Shown here: positions 51,203-60,692 of the stretch, piece by piece | Layout: each line of letters opens with the position of its first letter | How positions within the stretch are numbered: the stretch's first letter is position 1 | From: Halotalea alkalilenta | GTDB taxonomy: Bacteria > Pseudomonadota > Gammaproteobacteria > Pseudomonadales > Halomonadaceae | DNA length: 64,000 bases | NCBI RefSeq assembly: GCF_001648175.1 | Contig: NZ_CP015243.1 | Span: forward strand, 1,984,001-2,048,000 | Direction of reading: 5' to 3' | Notes under the pieces: generated by a model | Told to the model about the DNA's origin: nothing | Seen by the model: only the letters and a program-made list of their open reading frames with translations | Database searches by the model: none | Translations under genes and position numbers: made by a program

Positions 51203-51539
51203 GCTGGCGCTGGCCGCTCATCTGGGGATTGCCTCCTTGATCGCGCTGGCGCTGTGGTTTTGGCTTGATTGGCGCCTCGGCCTGCTTGCATGGTCAGGGC
51301 TCTGCTGGCTGGGCTGGTACGAAACACGCAGAGTGCCGCCTGCGCTGCGCTGGTCGACCTTACGGTCATGCTGGCAGGACGAACGCGAGCGGGAAGTGGA
51401 CATCGTCGCTTTTCGGCTCGCGCCGCTGGTGATCGGGCTGAAGATCGACGGACGGGTGTTTTGGCTGTGGCCCGACAGCGCGGATGGGGAGACGCTCTGG
51501 CGGCTGAGGAGACGGCTCAGGCAGCGCAGCGAGCATTGA
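51177..51539 (+). CDS. ygfX: YgfX/CptA-like membrane protein
   Basis: 120-aa protein with two membrane helices (LALAAHLGIASLIALALWFW and LGLLAWSGLCWLGWY) and a soluble beta-rich tail. In E. coli the homologue has been described as a toxin that perturbs MreB and FtsZ with SdhE as partner. The identification relies on the pattern and on its overlap with sdhE. Confidence 0.75.
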   Translation: MRSTFVPSRLALAAHLGIASLIALALWFWLDWRLGLLAWSGLCWLGWYETRRVPPALRWSTLRSCWQDEREREVDIVAFRLAPLVIGLKIDGRVFWLWPDSADGETLWRLRRRLRQRSEH

Positions 51540-51560
51540 GCCTGGGGGGAGGGTCTACGT

Positions 51561-52697
51561 TCAGATGCCGCTGGTCTCGTGAGGGATTCGCTGCTTGTCG
51601 TGGATCATGTAGTCATGGTTGGCGCGCCGCTGGAGCCGTTGGCTGGGCAGGCGCTGGATGTTGCCGAGATTGGCGGCCAGTGCGCTGGTCTGGCGCGCAA
51701 GTTCGCGATTGAGCCATAGATAGCCGCTCGGGCTGAACAGCTGCCGGCCATTCTCGGTGCTCGCGCCGAGCGCGCGCTCGGCGTAGCGCTGCAGGCTGAA
51801 CGGCGCGACCTTGACGTCGATCAACTGGCCGGTACGGATCTGGAACGCCAGCGTGCCCAGCGCGCGCGCCAAGCGATGCTGCTCCTCGCGCAGCCCTTCC
51901 AGTCCTTCGATCAGGTCATGGCCGTCGCGGGTGTCCCAATGGGTCTCCAGCAGCAGCTCGACGGTCGACATCATCCGCCGTTCGAGCGAGAGGATATCGT
52001 TCAGGGCCCCGCGCTTGATACGGCCCTCCTGGTGGACCCCATCGATCAGGCCTCGCTGCTTGACCAGCTGGGCGGTGGCGGTCTTCATCAGCTTGGCGCT
52101 GAGCTCGATGTCGAGGCGCTTGGATGCGGTATGCGAATGATAGAGCCGGGCGAGCTTGTCGAGATTGTCGGCGAGCAGGAAGCGCAGCACATCGGTGGCT
52201 TTCTGCGGCAGTACCAGGAGGGTGACGAGAATAGCGATGCTGGTGCCGATCACCACATTGGCGGCGCGCCACAGCGCGGTGGATATTTCCGGGTCGCCGT
52301 CGCCGACCACCATCAGCAGGGTGATGCCGAACATCAGCGCGCTGTAGCCGTAGCGTGAAGTGAAGGTGGCATAGGTGGCGACGCCGATCGCCGCGAGCGT
52401 CAGGCCGTTGGCGAAGATGGCGGAGGGTAGCGGCAGAAGCAGGAGCGCAATCCCCAACAGGCCGCCGAGAATGGTGCCGGCCAGCCTCTGCAGCCCCTTG
52501 TCGAGCACGCCGCCGACATGGGGCAGCCCCCCCATCACCATCAGCGCGCTGACCAGTGCCCAGCTGCCATGGGGCAGCTGAAACAGCGCCAGCAGACCGA
52601 AGATGATCGCCAGGGCGAGAACGGCACGGAAGGTGTGGATCAGCTGGCGATGCCGATAGGTGAAAAACGGGTCGCGGAGGGGCGGCAGTAGTGGCAT
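51561..52697 (-). CDS. FUSC-family (YccS-like) inner-membrane transporter
   Basis: 378-aa protein with a six-helix membrane domain in the N-terminal half (about residues 20-175). The FUSC-type signature LVSALMVMGGLPHVGGVLDKGLQR is split here between helices 2 and 3. A cytoplasmic helical domain follows. Related proteins (YccS, AaeB) export aromatic acids or other organic anions; the substrate here is unknown. An ATACT-TT-AGTAT palindrome (52758-52769) lies in the 123-base gap upstream of its start and could be an operator. Confidence 0.75.
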   Translation of the reverse strand: MPLLPPLRDPFFTYRHRQLIHTFRAVLALAIIFGLLALFQLPHGSWALVSALMVMGGLPHVGGVLDKGLQRLAGTILGGLLGIALLLLPLPSAIFANGLTLAAIGVATYATFTSRYGYSALMFGITLLMVVGDGDPEISTALWRAANVVIGTSIAILVTLLVLPQKATDVLRFLLADNLDKLARLYHSHTASKRLDIELSAKLMKTATAQLVKQRGLIDGVHQEGRIKRGALNDILSLERRMMSTVELLLETHWDTRDGHDLIEGLEGLREEQHRLARALGTLAFQIRTGQLIDVKVAPFSLQRYAERALGASTENGRQLFSPSGYLWLNRELARQTSALAANLGNIQRLPSQRLQRRANHDYMIHDKQRIPHETSGI

Positions 52698-52820
52698 CGC
52701 GTATGTCGTCTCGGCGCTGGGAGGAAGCTTGGCGTTCGATCGAAGTGAAGAGAAGTTATACTTTAGTATGATACTTCGCCCGCCGTGTCATCACCAGACG
52801 GCATTCTCCGTCCGTGACCA

Positions 52821-53756
52821 TCACTCAATCATTCGGCAGGGCGCTCGAGTGAAGCTTAGCCTAGCACCGTCGATTCGACCTTGAGCGCCGAAGGGCCAGG
52901 CCAGATTACGCTCTCCGTGGCCGATCGGCAGCCCGGTGTAGAGCGCTATGTCGTATGGGGCGAGCCATTCGGTGAATACCTCGGCGATCGATGAGGCACT
53001 GCCAGGGACGGGACAGTCCTGGAATTCGCCCAGGCAGACAGCGTTGAGCCAGCGCTTGTCGAGGCTCTCGAGCAGTTGGAAGAAACTGCGCTCCAACCGA
53101 TAGAGCGGCTCGCCGACGTCTTCCAGCAGCAGCAGGCTGGGAGCTTCCAGGCGCAGTGCCGCCGCGGTGCCGCAGAGGCTGGCGAGGACGGTGAGGTTGC
53201 CGCCCAGCAAGCGGCCGCTCGCCGGCGAGACATTGCCCCAGGGCGTGACTGCAAGGGCTCCTTGGGATTCATCGATGACCGCTGCGATCGACGTCATCGC
53301 CTGCCAGCGAGGTGACCTCGCCGATAGCTCAGGATCTTCGAGCTCGAGCTTGTTGACCTCGCACGCGACCGGCCCATGAATGGCGGCCAATCCCCGGGCG
53401 GCGAAAGCGACCAGCAGTGCGCTGATGTCGGAGTAGCCGATCAGCGGGCGCCGTGTCGCGGCATCGATGCGGGACCAGTCGATCCGGTCGAGCAGCTGCG
53501 CGCAGCCATAGCCACCGCGCAGGCACCAGACCGCATCGACGTCCGGACGTCCATAGGCCTGGTAGAGATCATCGAGGCGGGCGTCGACGTGACCTGCGAG
53601 ATAGCGGTGGCGCGCGCTGACATTGTCACTGGGCAGTGCTTCGATACCGAGCGAATCGAGGCGCGACAGGCACTCATCCAGGGCTGCGCCATCGACTGCG
53701 CCGGCGGGGGCGATCAAGGCGATTCGCTTCTGGGATCTCCAGAGGGGAGAGGGCAT
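52821..53756 (-). CDS. ldcA: Muramoyltetrapeptide LD-carboxypeptidase (LdcA, S66 family)
   Basis: 311-aa S66 serine peptidase that trims the terminal D-Ala from peptidoglycan tetrapeptides in recycling, in the cytoplasm. Start IALIAPAGAVD is typical; the nucleophile is Ser109 in IGYSDISALL. The catalytic Glu is in LLLEDVGEPLYRLER and the His in GLPIGHGERN. No signal peptide. Confidence 0.9.
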   Translation of the reverse strand: MPSPLWRSQKRIALIAPAGAVDGAALDECLSRLDSLGIEALPSDNVSARHRYLAGHVDARLDDLYQAYGRPDVDAVWCLRGGYGCAQLLDRIDWSRIDAATRRPLIGYSDISALLVAFAARGLAAIHGPVACEVNKLELEDPELSARSPRWQAMTSIAAVIDESQGALAVTPWGNVSPASGRLLGGNLTVLASLCGTAAALRLEAPSLLLLEDVGEPLYRLERSFFQLLESLDKRWLNAVCLGEFQDCPVPGSASSIAEVFTEWLAPYDIALYTGLPIGHGERNLAWPFGAQGRIDGARLSFTRAPCRMIE

Positions 53757-53853
53757 TGGCGTGGAACTCCTGGGCTCTGGCTGAAAACTGCCTGTTGCCG
53801 GATACCGCGTCGAAAAATGGTCCGGGACGTGCTTGCCAGGATACAGCTCTTAC

Positions 53854-54465
53854 TCAAAGCTCGGATCTCAGACTGTCGAAGGCATCTCGGAGAACCTTGG
53901 CCATCGGTTTTCGCTGACCCGTTTGGCTATGCCATGTCTGAGTCGTCAGTCTCGCAGCGCCGATAGCTACGATTGCCACCATTCGAAGTGCCGTACGGCG
54001 CTCGGGCTGCCGCCAGACCTCACAGAGCGTGTTGAAGAGCGCCTGCTCCTGTTCTGCGTAGTACGTCTGCTTGCGCGCAAGAAGCGATTCGCTCGATCGC
54101 ATGACTTTGTCGATGGCCGTCATCTGCTCGGTTGGATAGCGCGCGACGTGCTTCACCATCACATCGCGAACGGCATCGAGTGGCCGTACGTCGGGCGATA
54201 CCTTCAGCAGGTCGGCATACAGGCCGGCCCAATTGGCGTCTTGCCTGAACAAGATGATGTCGTCTTTCGACTTGAAGTAGGAGAAAAAGGTGCGCCGCGA
54301 GATGCCGGCTTCTGCCGCGATGACATCCAGCGTCGTGCCTTCGTAACCGTTGGCGAGGAACAAGCGCCACCCGGCATCGGCGATGCGTTGACGTGTTTCT
54401 CGGCGCTTGCGTTCCCGCAAGCCTTCTACAGGTACCGTGTCCGCGGAGGAGAGGGTTTTCGACAT
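53854..54465 (-). CDS. TetR-family regulator (TetR1)
   Basis: 203-aa repressor. The helix-turn-helix lies near residues 33-62 (LDVIAAEAGISRRTFFSYFK). The C-terminal ligand domain has no recognisable ligand signature. Its start is 24 bases from a pair of TGCAC palindromes that recur before two downstream dehydrogenase genes, so autoregulation and control of those genes is the simplest reading. That link is inference from sites and position. Confidence 0.9.
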   Translation of the reverse strand: MSKTLSSADTVPVEGLRERKRRETRQRIADAGWRLFLANGYEGTTLDVIAAEAGISRRTFFSYFKSKDDIILFRQDANWAGLYADLLKVSPDVRPLDAVRDVMVKHVARYPTEQMTAIDKVMRSSESLLARKQTYYAEQEQALFNTLCEVWRQPERRTALRMVAIVAIGAARLTTQTWHSQTGQRKPMAKVLRDAFDSLRSEL

Positions 54466-54479
54466 TCTTGAATGGCCTA

Positions 54480-54521
54480 TTGTGCACTTGCACTTAGTGC
54501 ATTAATGTTCGCACTGAGTGC
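54480..54521 (+). promoter_or_regulatory. Promoter and paired TGCAC operators, site A (tetR1 gap)
   Basis: TTGTGC (54480-54485) and TAATGT (54503-54508) are 17 bases apart. A perfect 13-bp palindrome TGCACTTAGTGCA (54489-54501) fills the spacer, and a second palindrome GCACTGAGTGC (54511-54521) covers the start point. Centre-to-centre distance is 21 bases. The site lies between divergent tetR1 and the transporter region, so it could repress both directions. Confidence 0.75.
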
Positions 54522-54560
54522 TATTATTTGTGCACCCTGCTGAGTTCCAGCTTACCTTCG

Positions 54561-54625
54561 TTTCCGGTGCAAGGTAAAGACCATGGTCAGTGGGCCGTCT
54601 CCGATGCACGCCCGCTCGCCTATGG
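54561..54625 (+). pseudogene. Remnant of an SDR gene 5' end
   Basis: The stretch from TTTCCGG through AAGGTAAAGACCATG to CTCCGAT closely resembles the leader and first codons of the SDR gene at 57592 (AAGGCAAAGACCATG ... CTTCCGAT). In a shifted frame it reads W-A-V-S-D where that SDR reads W-T-A-S-D. Homology fades after about 54625, before the transporter gene. It appears to be the start of a lost third SDR copy that once followed operator site A. Confidence 0.5.
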
Positions 54626-54726
54626 GCGGGCGGCGGAGAGCTCAGCGCCACGCAGTGGCAGACGTACCACGCCAACCAAACGTCAATGCGCGTCTCTATG
54701 GCGTGCTCCGGGCCAGGAGCCTACCC

Positions 54727-56034
<1,308 letters not shown>

Positions 56035-56189
56035 CGCCGCCGGGCTTTAAGGCCAACGGCGTGCTCTCGCCGTCGTGTGCGAGGAGCGAGCGCGGCCGGC
56101 TTCGACGATGCGTTGACGTGTCCTATGGCGCTTGGATTTGCGCAGTGCAAGCCTTCAGCCTGGGAGAGGGTCAGGCAGCTGTGCGCTCA

Positions 56190-56232
56190 TTGAATTTTGC
56201 ACCAGGTGCATTTAAATTAGTCACTCAGTGCA
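56190..56232 (+). promoter_or_regulatory. Promoter and paired TGCAC operators, site B (SDR1)
   Basis: TTGAAT (56190-56195) and TAAATT (56213-56218) are 17 bases apart. Palindrome TGCACCAGGTGCA (56198-56210) lies in the spacer and CACTCAGTG with flanking TGCA (56222-56232) downstream of the -10; centres are 22 bases apart. The design is the same as site A. Confidence 0.75.
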
Positions 56233-56251
56233 CAAATAAAGAGGCCGCGCA

Positions 56252-57403
56252 GTGAAAATCAATATGATGAACAAAAGCCATCCTCATCTCACGCCGTTCA
56301 CCGGACATCGGAGTGGAAATCGCCATTCCTCGGACTCGGGCAATGACGAAAATCCAACGCTGGCATATCGGTCATTCAAGGTCATGCGGACGAATTTCTC
56401 TGCCCGGCTGAAACGCCTCGTGGCTTTTGGTCTGACACTGCTTTTCACCGTCATGGCCGGGAGCGCCTTCGCCCAGGAGCAGCCCAAAGCCGACTGGAAC
56501 GCGCTGGACATGCCGTCGCAGGCAGGGCGAACTTTCGTCGTCACCGGCGGAACCAGTGGGATGGGCTATGAGGATGCCAAGGCCCTGGCGGCCGCAGGTG
56601 CCCAGGTGGTGATCGTGGCGCGCAACCCTCAGCGGGGCCAGGAGGCGATCGATCGGATCGAACAGGAAGTGCCTGGCGCCCAGGTGCGGTTCGAAGCCGT
56701 CGACCTGGCTGATCTGTCCTCGGTCCGTGCACTGGCCCAACGTCTCGGCTCAACGCTGCCCCGGCTCGATGGCTTGATCAACAACGCGGCCATCATGGCG
56801 CCTCCCGAGCGTGGCACCTCGGCGGACGGCTTCGAGATGCAATTCGCCACCAACTACCTGGGGCACTTCGTGCTGACCGCCGAGCTGTTACCACTGTTGC
56901 GCGAAAGCGATGCTCCCCGGGTGGTCACCCTGTCCAGCATTGCCGTTCACCGGGGTGGCATCAATTTCGATGACCTTCAGTCCACTCAGGGCTATGACCC
57001 GATGGTGGTCTATGCCCAGTCCAAGCTGGCATGCCTGATGTTCGCATTCGAGCTTCAGCGGCGAAGCGAGGCCGAGGGTTGGGGGATCCAGAGCATGGCC
57101 GCCCATCCCGGCGTCGCGGTGACCGAACTGGTCGCGCGCGGTCCCGGCCTGGACAGCGAACAGGGACGCCAGTGGTCCAGCAACCGCGAGCACCTCCAGA
57201 CCGCGGCCCAGGGAGCCGTGCCCACGCTGTACGCCGCGACCGCGCCGGAGGCACAGGGCGGGGCCTACTACGGCCCGACGGGCGAGCAGGAAATCCGTGG
57301 GCCGCTCGGTCTGGCGAGCGTTCCCGCTGCAGCCAGCGACTCGGCGGCGGCGGCTCGTCTGTGGACGATCAGTGAAGAGATCACCGGCACGCGTTTCCCC
57401 TGA
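56252..57403 (+). CDS. Short-chain dehydrogenase with N-terminal signal-like segment (SDR1)
   Basis: 383-aa classical SDR oxidoreductase. Cofactor motif TGGTSGMG is at 98-105, NNAAIM near 177, catalytic Ser in TLSSIA near 229, and Tyr254/Lys258 in YAQSK, so it should be active. The first 75 residues are extra: a polar stretch, then MRTNFSARLKRLVAFGLTLL leading to SAFA-QEQ, which looks like a Sec signal peptide beginning at Met45. The GTG at 56252 has a GAGG site; ATG at 56384 is the alternative and would place the signal at the very N-terminus. The substrate is unknown. It is paralogous to the SDR at 57592. Confidence 0.82.
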   Translation: MKINMMNKSHPHLTPFTGHRSGNRHSSDSGNDENPTLAYRSFKVMRTNFSARLKRLVAFGLTLLFTVMAGSAFAQEQPKADWNALDMPSQAGRTFVVTGGTSGMGYEDAKALAAAGAQVVIVARNPQRGQEAIDRIEQEVPGAQVRFEAVDLADLSSVRALAQRLGSTLPRLDGLINNAAIMAPPERGTSADGFEMQFATNYLGHFVLTAELLPLLRESDAPRVVTLSSIAVHRGGINFDDLQSTQGYDPMVVYAQSKLACLMFAFELQRRSEAEGWGIQSMAAHPGVAVTELVARGPGLDSEQGRQWSSNREHLQTAAQGAVPTLYAATAPEAQGGAYYGPTGEQEIRGPLGLASVPAAASDSAAAARLWTISEEITGTRFP

Positions 57404-57501
57404 CACCTACGTTGATCGCATCGCCCAGCTGGGCTACGTCGGCCGCGTCCTCTTTCGGCGCCGGCATCCAATCATTCAGTCCGAGGATGTTCGGATGGCC
57501 G

Positions 57502-57544
57502 TTGTGTTTTTGCACTAAGTGCATTATAAGTTGCACCTGATGCA
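57502..57544 (+). promoter_or_regulatory. Promoter and paired TGCAC operators, site C (SDR2)
   Basis: TTGTGT (57502-57507) and TATAAG (57525-57530) are 17 bases apart. Perfect palindrome TGCACTAAGTGCA (57511-57523) is in the spacer; the imperfect copy TGCACCTGATGCA (57532-57544) lies just past the -10. Centres are 21 bases apart, as at site A. Confidence 0.78.
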
Positions 57545-57591
57545 TTTATTTTCGTTTGGATCGCTTTCCCATTTCACCCAAGGCAAAGACC

Positions 57592-58515
57592 ATGTCCAAC
57601 TGGACGGCTTCCGATATCCCTTCCCAACGCGGCCGCACCGCCATCGTCACTGGCACTGGCGGCCTTGGGTTCGAAGATGCGTTGGTTCTGGCCCGCGCCG
57701 GCGCCAACGTCATCATCGCTGGCCGGAACCCGTCGAAGGGGGCGTGTGCGGTCGATCGGATTCGCCAGAGCGTTGTCAACGCGAATGTGAGTTTCGAAGC
57801 AGTGGATCTCGCCAGCCTCGATTCCATCGTGACATTCGGCGAGCGGCTGCGCTCCTCGATCGGTGGCCTCGACCTGCTGATCAACAACGCGGCGGTGATG
57901 ACGCCACCGGCGCGTCAGGTGACGTCCGACGGATTCGAGCTGCAGTTGGGCACGAACTACCTGGGCCACTTTGCCTTGACCGCCCGGCTTCTGCCGCTGC
58001 TGCGCAAAGGCGACACGCCCCGCGTCGTCAGTCTCTCGAGCATCGCCGCTCGACAGGGCGCCATCCACTTCGACGACCTCCAGTCGCAGCGCAGCTACAG
58101 GCCGATGCTCGCCTACAGCTAATCGAAATTGGCCTGCCTGATGTTCGCTTTGGAATTGCAACGTCGCAGCGATGCCGGCGGCTGGGGCATCCAGAGCATT
58201 GCCGCCCATTCGGGCGTTTCTCGCACCGAGCTGATCCCCAATGGCTCCGGCGCAAGGAGCGCTGCGGGCGTGCTGCGTCGTTTCCTGTGGTTCCTGTTCC
58301 AGCCGGCGGAGCAGGGCGCGTTGCCGACGCTCTTCGCCGCGACCTCGCCGCAGGCTCAGGGCGGCGCTTACTACGGGCCTGACAAGTTACACGAGATTCG
58401 AGGCTATCCCGCCTTCGCCAAAGTACCGCCGCAGGCATTGGATACGGGCGACGCTGCAAGGTTATGGATGGAGTCGCAGCGACTTACCGAAGTCGACTTT
58501 TCCTCCGGTGCTTAG
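57592..58515 (+). pseudogene. Short-chain dehydrogenase with in-frame stop in its active site (SDR2)
   Basis: 307-codon paralogue of SDR1 without the signal segment, starting MSNWTASDIPSQRGRTAIVT. Codon 177 is TAA (58120-58122), between Tyr175 and Lys179 of the YxxxK motif; SDR1 has Gln (YAQSK) there, so one C-to-T change explains it. The frame continues intact for 130 codons after the stop. The cofactor loop also reads TGTGGLG, one residue shorter than SDR1's TGGTSGMG. Either a recent pseudogene, a sequencing error or, less likely, readthrough. Its promoter (site C) is well preserved. Confidence 0.8.
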
Positions 58516-59205
58516 CGGGGCTTCAGCATTCGAGGATGGCAAGGCGCTGTGGGGGAGAGCACGCAACGTCGCTGCGTGGCGGCCGTTTTCGTTACCAGCA
58601 GGGCACGGCCAGGCTGCCGGCGGGTCTTCAGCGGGGGAGTGGAAGAAAGGGGCGCCGGACGATCGCGGATATAAACCGGACTATCCAGCATGGATCGCGC
58701 TATCGACAGCGCCTATCTTCGGTCTGGCCTGGGCAAAACCGGATCTCATCGAGCCGAGGAAGAGGTGTAGGACTACGAAAGCGCTTGTCCTTCGCTGGTA
58801 CGTGATGGGCGAAGATCCCCGATGTCGGCAATGCTCCGCCTGCGCTTCGGTCGACGACCGGGGGCCTGGGATACTGGGCGATTCCTTACCTTGACTTACG
58901 GAACAATGTTCCATATAAGAACGGAGCATCGTTCCTCTTGTGGCCACGGGCGATGGAGCGAACTCCCTCCATATCGGCAAAGGCACCGTCGCCGCCGCTG
59001 AGCGCAGGTTCGTCCACCACAGTCTGAGATCGAATTAGGGGGCTGCCCCTTTCGCTGCTTCGAAGGGAGTGACCACGTGCCCCCTGTCGACTGCCAGCCC
59101 GAAGGTCACAGAAAACCCCTTCTCGCGCACAGGCGTGTTCGGTGGCTGCTCCCATCCGCGGCGGCAACGTTCGATACAAGAGCGTTCGACACAGAGAGAC
59201 GGCTT
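58516..59205. other. Intergenic region with an orphan regulated promoter
   Basis: About 690 bases with no gene I can support; the open frames are Arg/Ala-rich shadows. It includes the GGAAC-type promoter at 58891-58935. From there to the DedA gene (59206) is a 270-base untranslated stretch whose first 35 bases resemble the leader of the aldo/keto reductase gene. It may be what remains of a deleted gene. Confidence 0.5.
58891..58935 (+). promoter_or_regulatory. Promoter and paired GGAAC operators, copy 1
   Basis: TTGACT (58891-58896) and TATAAG (58914-58919), 17-base spacing. Palindrome GGAACAATGTTCC (58900-58912) is in the spacer and GGAGCATCGTTCC (58923-58935) downstream; centres are 23 bases apart. 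Nearly identical to the promoter at 62159. The next gene is DedA, about 270 bases on. Confidence 0.8.
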
Positions 59206-59862
59206 ATGGATTTCGACCCGGTGGATACGGTGATGGTGTGGATCAGCGCTTACGGCCTGATCGGTCTCTTCGCCATCGCACTGTTGGAGCGCTTCATTCC
59301 CCTGGTGCCTTCATACGGGCTACTGCTGGCTGTCGGCATCGCCGCTGCGGAGGGCGTCTGGTCGCTTTCGACCGCGTTCCTTACAACCTTCGTGGGTAGC
59401 GTCTTCGGCTGCGCGGCCTGCTTCTACGCCGTCAGGCAGCTGGACGAGGCGCGATCCACGCGCTTTCTGATCAAGGCTGGCAGGCTCTTCGGCTTGTCCG
59501 CCGAGCGCATCGAGAACGGAATCGTGTCCGTGCGTCGAAATCAGACCGTGCTGGCTTTCTCGCTCCAACTCGTGCCAACCGTCAGGCTTTTCGCCCCGGC
59601 CTTCGCCGCCCTTCTGCGAGGGAACTCGCGCAGCTTCCTGGTCGCCTCGACCGCCGGTATCGCGATCTGGAACGGCCTGTTCATCGGCATCGGATATCAA
59701 GCCTCGCGCTCGATCGAGGCGTCGAATACGACGGTTCTGGCCCTGGCCGCCCTTGGCTGCCTGCTCGTCGCGGAAGTGGCTCTGCTCTGGATCGCACGAT
59801 GGATTCGAGCTCGGCGCAAGTCGGGATGTCGCTCTGTGCGTTGTCCTGGTGGCACCCCGTAA
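59206..59862 (+). CDS. DedA-family (VTT domain) membrane protein
   Basis: 218-aa inner-membrane protein of the DedA/SNARE-associated family, whose members act as lipid (undecaprenyl phosphate or phospholipid) flippases. GLIGLFAIALLERFIPLVPS, the long amphipathic stretch near 60-85, and the conserved Arg region LQLVPTVRLFAPAFAALLRG are visible. The ATG at 59206 is chosen; upstream in-frame residues (from 59077) look non-coding. The methyltransferase gene follows after 61 bases, so both may be expressed from the promoter at 58891. Confidence 0.82.
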   Translation: MDFDPVDTVMVWISAYGLIGLFAIALLERFIPLVPSYGLLLAVGIAAAEGVWSLSTAFLTTFVGSVFGCAACFYAVRQLDEARSTRFLIKAGRLFGLSAERIENGIVSVRRNQTVLAFSLQLVPTVRLFAPAFAALLRGNSRSFLVASTAGIAIWNGLFIGIGYQASRSIEASNTTVLALAALGCLLVAEVALLWIARWIRARRKSGCRSVRCPGGTP

Positions 59863-59923
59863 TGACAAGCGATCGGTCACGCCGTCGTCGTCCCCTCGCA
59901 AAACGTGTTCGAGGTAATTTTCC

Positions 59924-60517
59924 ATGAAGCACCAGAATTTGACCGAGGCGCTCGGCTTCTTCCAGGCCTGGCTCAAGAGCCCTCTGCGCGTCGCCGCCAT
60001 CGCACCGTCCGGGCGCGCACTCTCCAGTCTCATCACCTCCGAAATCTCGCACGATACCGGACCGGTCATCGAGCTGGGGCCGGGCTCTGGCTCGTTCACT
60101 CGGGCCTTGATCGCCGGCGGTGTCAGGCAGGAAGACCTCGCGCTGATAGAGTTCGGATCCGAGTTCGCCGCCGCGCTCCATTTCCGCTATCCGCAAGCGC
60201 GCACGCTGTGGATGGACGCTACTCGTCTGCGTACCGTCGATCTCTTCGATGGCAGGCTCGCCGGTGCCGTCGTCAGCGGGCTACCTCTGCTGTCGATGCC
60301 GCCGCGCAAGATAATCGCGATCCTGGCCGGTGCGTTCCGTAAGATGAGAGTGGATGGTGCTTTCTATCAGTTCACCTATGGCCCAAGCTGCCCGGTTCCG
60401 CGCAGGTTGCTGGACCGCCTCGGGCTCGAGGCGGAGCGCATCGGCGGAACGCTTGCCAACATTCCCCCCGCGGCGGTCTATCGCTTGCGCCGACGCGCTC
60501 CCGAAACGGGTCTCTGA
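59924..60517 (+). CDS. Phospholipid N-methyltransferase-like SAM enzyme (PmtA type)
   Basis: 197-aa class I methyltransferase. The SAM site ELGPGSGSFTRALIAGG is near residue 50, and VVSGLPLLSMPPRKI near 116 is characteristic of bacterial PmtA enzymes that methylate phosphatidylethanolamine. The N-terminal helix (FFQAWLKSPLRVAAIAPSGR) fits membrane association. Next to DedA it suggests a membrane-lipid role. Product assignment is by motif only. Confidence 0.75.
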   Translation: MKHQNLTEALGFFQAWLKSPLRVAAIAPSGRALSSLITSEISHDTGPVIELGPGSGSFTRALIAGGVRQEDLALIEFGSEFAAALHFRYPQARTLWMDATRLRTVDLFDGRLAGAVVSGLPLLSMPPRKIIAILAGAFRKMRVDGAFYQFTYGPSCPVPRRLLDRLGLEAERIGGTLANIPPAAVYRLRRRAPETGL

Positions 60518-60692
60518 CCGTAGGGCGGGCCGCTATAGCGGGTGTGCAGCTCGGTTGCCCCGCACAGGAGGTGCGCGACGACCTCCCGTGAGGTCAGCTG
60601 CTGCGGTTCGCACTTGGGTGAGTCAGGTACTGGCTTCCAAGCCTGGCGGTCGAGCCATGCGGCTGGCTCCGCGCTGGCCGCACTCACGGGAC

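Noticed and set aside
52753..52776. AT-rich imperfect palindrome upstream of the FUSC gene as a proven operator
   Set aside because: Only the inner ATACT-TT-AGTAT is symmetrical and no local regulator gene is paired with it; mentioned only in the FUSC entry.
58120..58122. Programmed readthrough or recoding at the SDR2 stop
   Set aside because: The context is TAA-TCG with no visible recoding signal, and TAA is the tightest stop; recent mutation or sequencing error is simpler. Kept as a pseudogene call.
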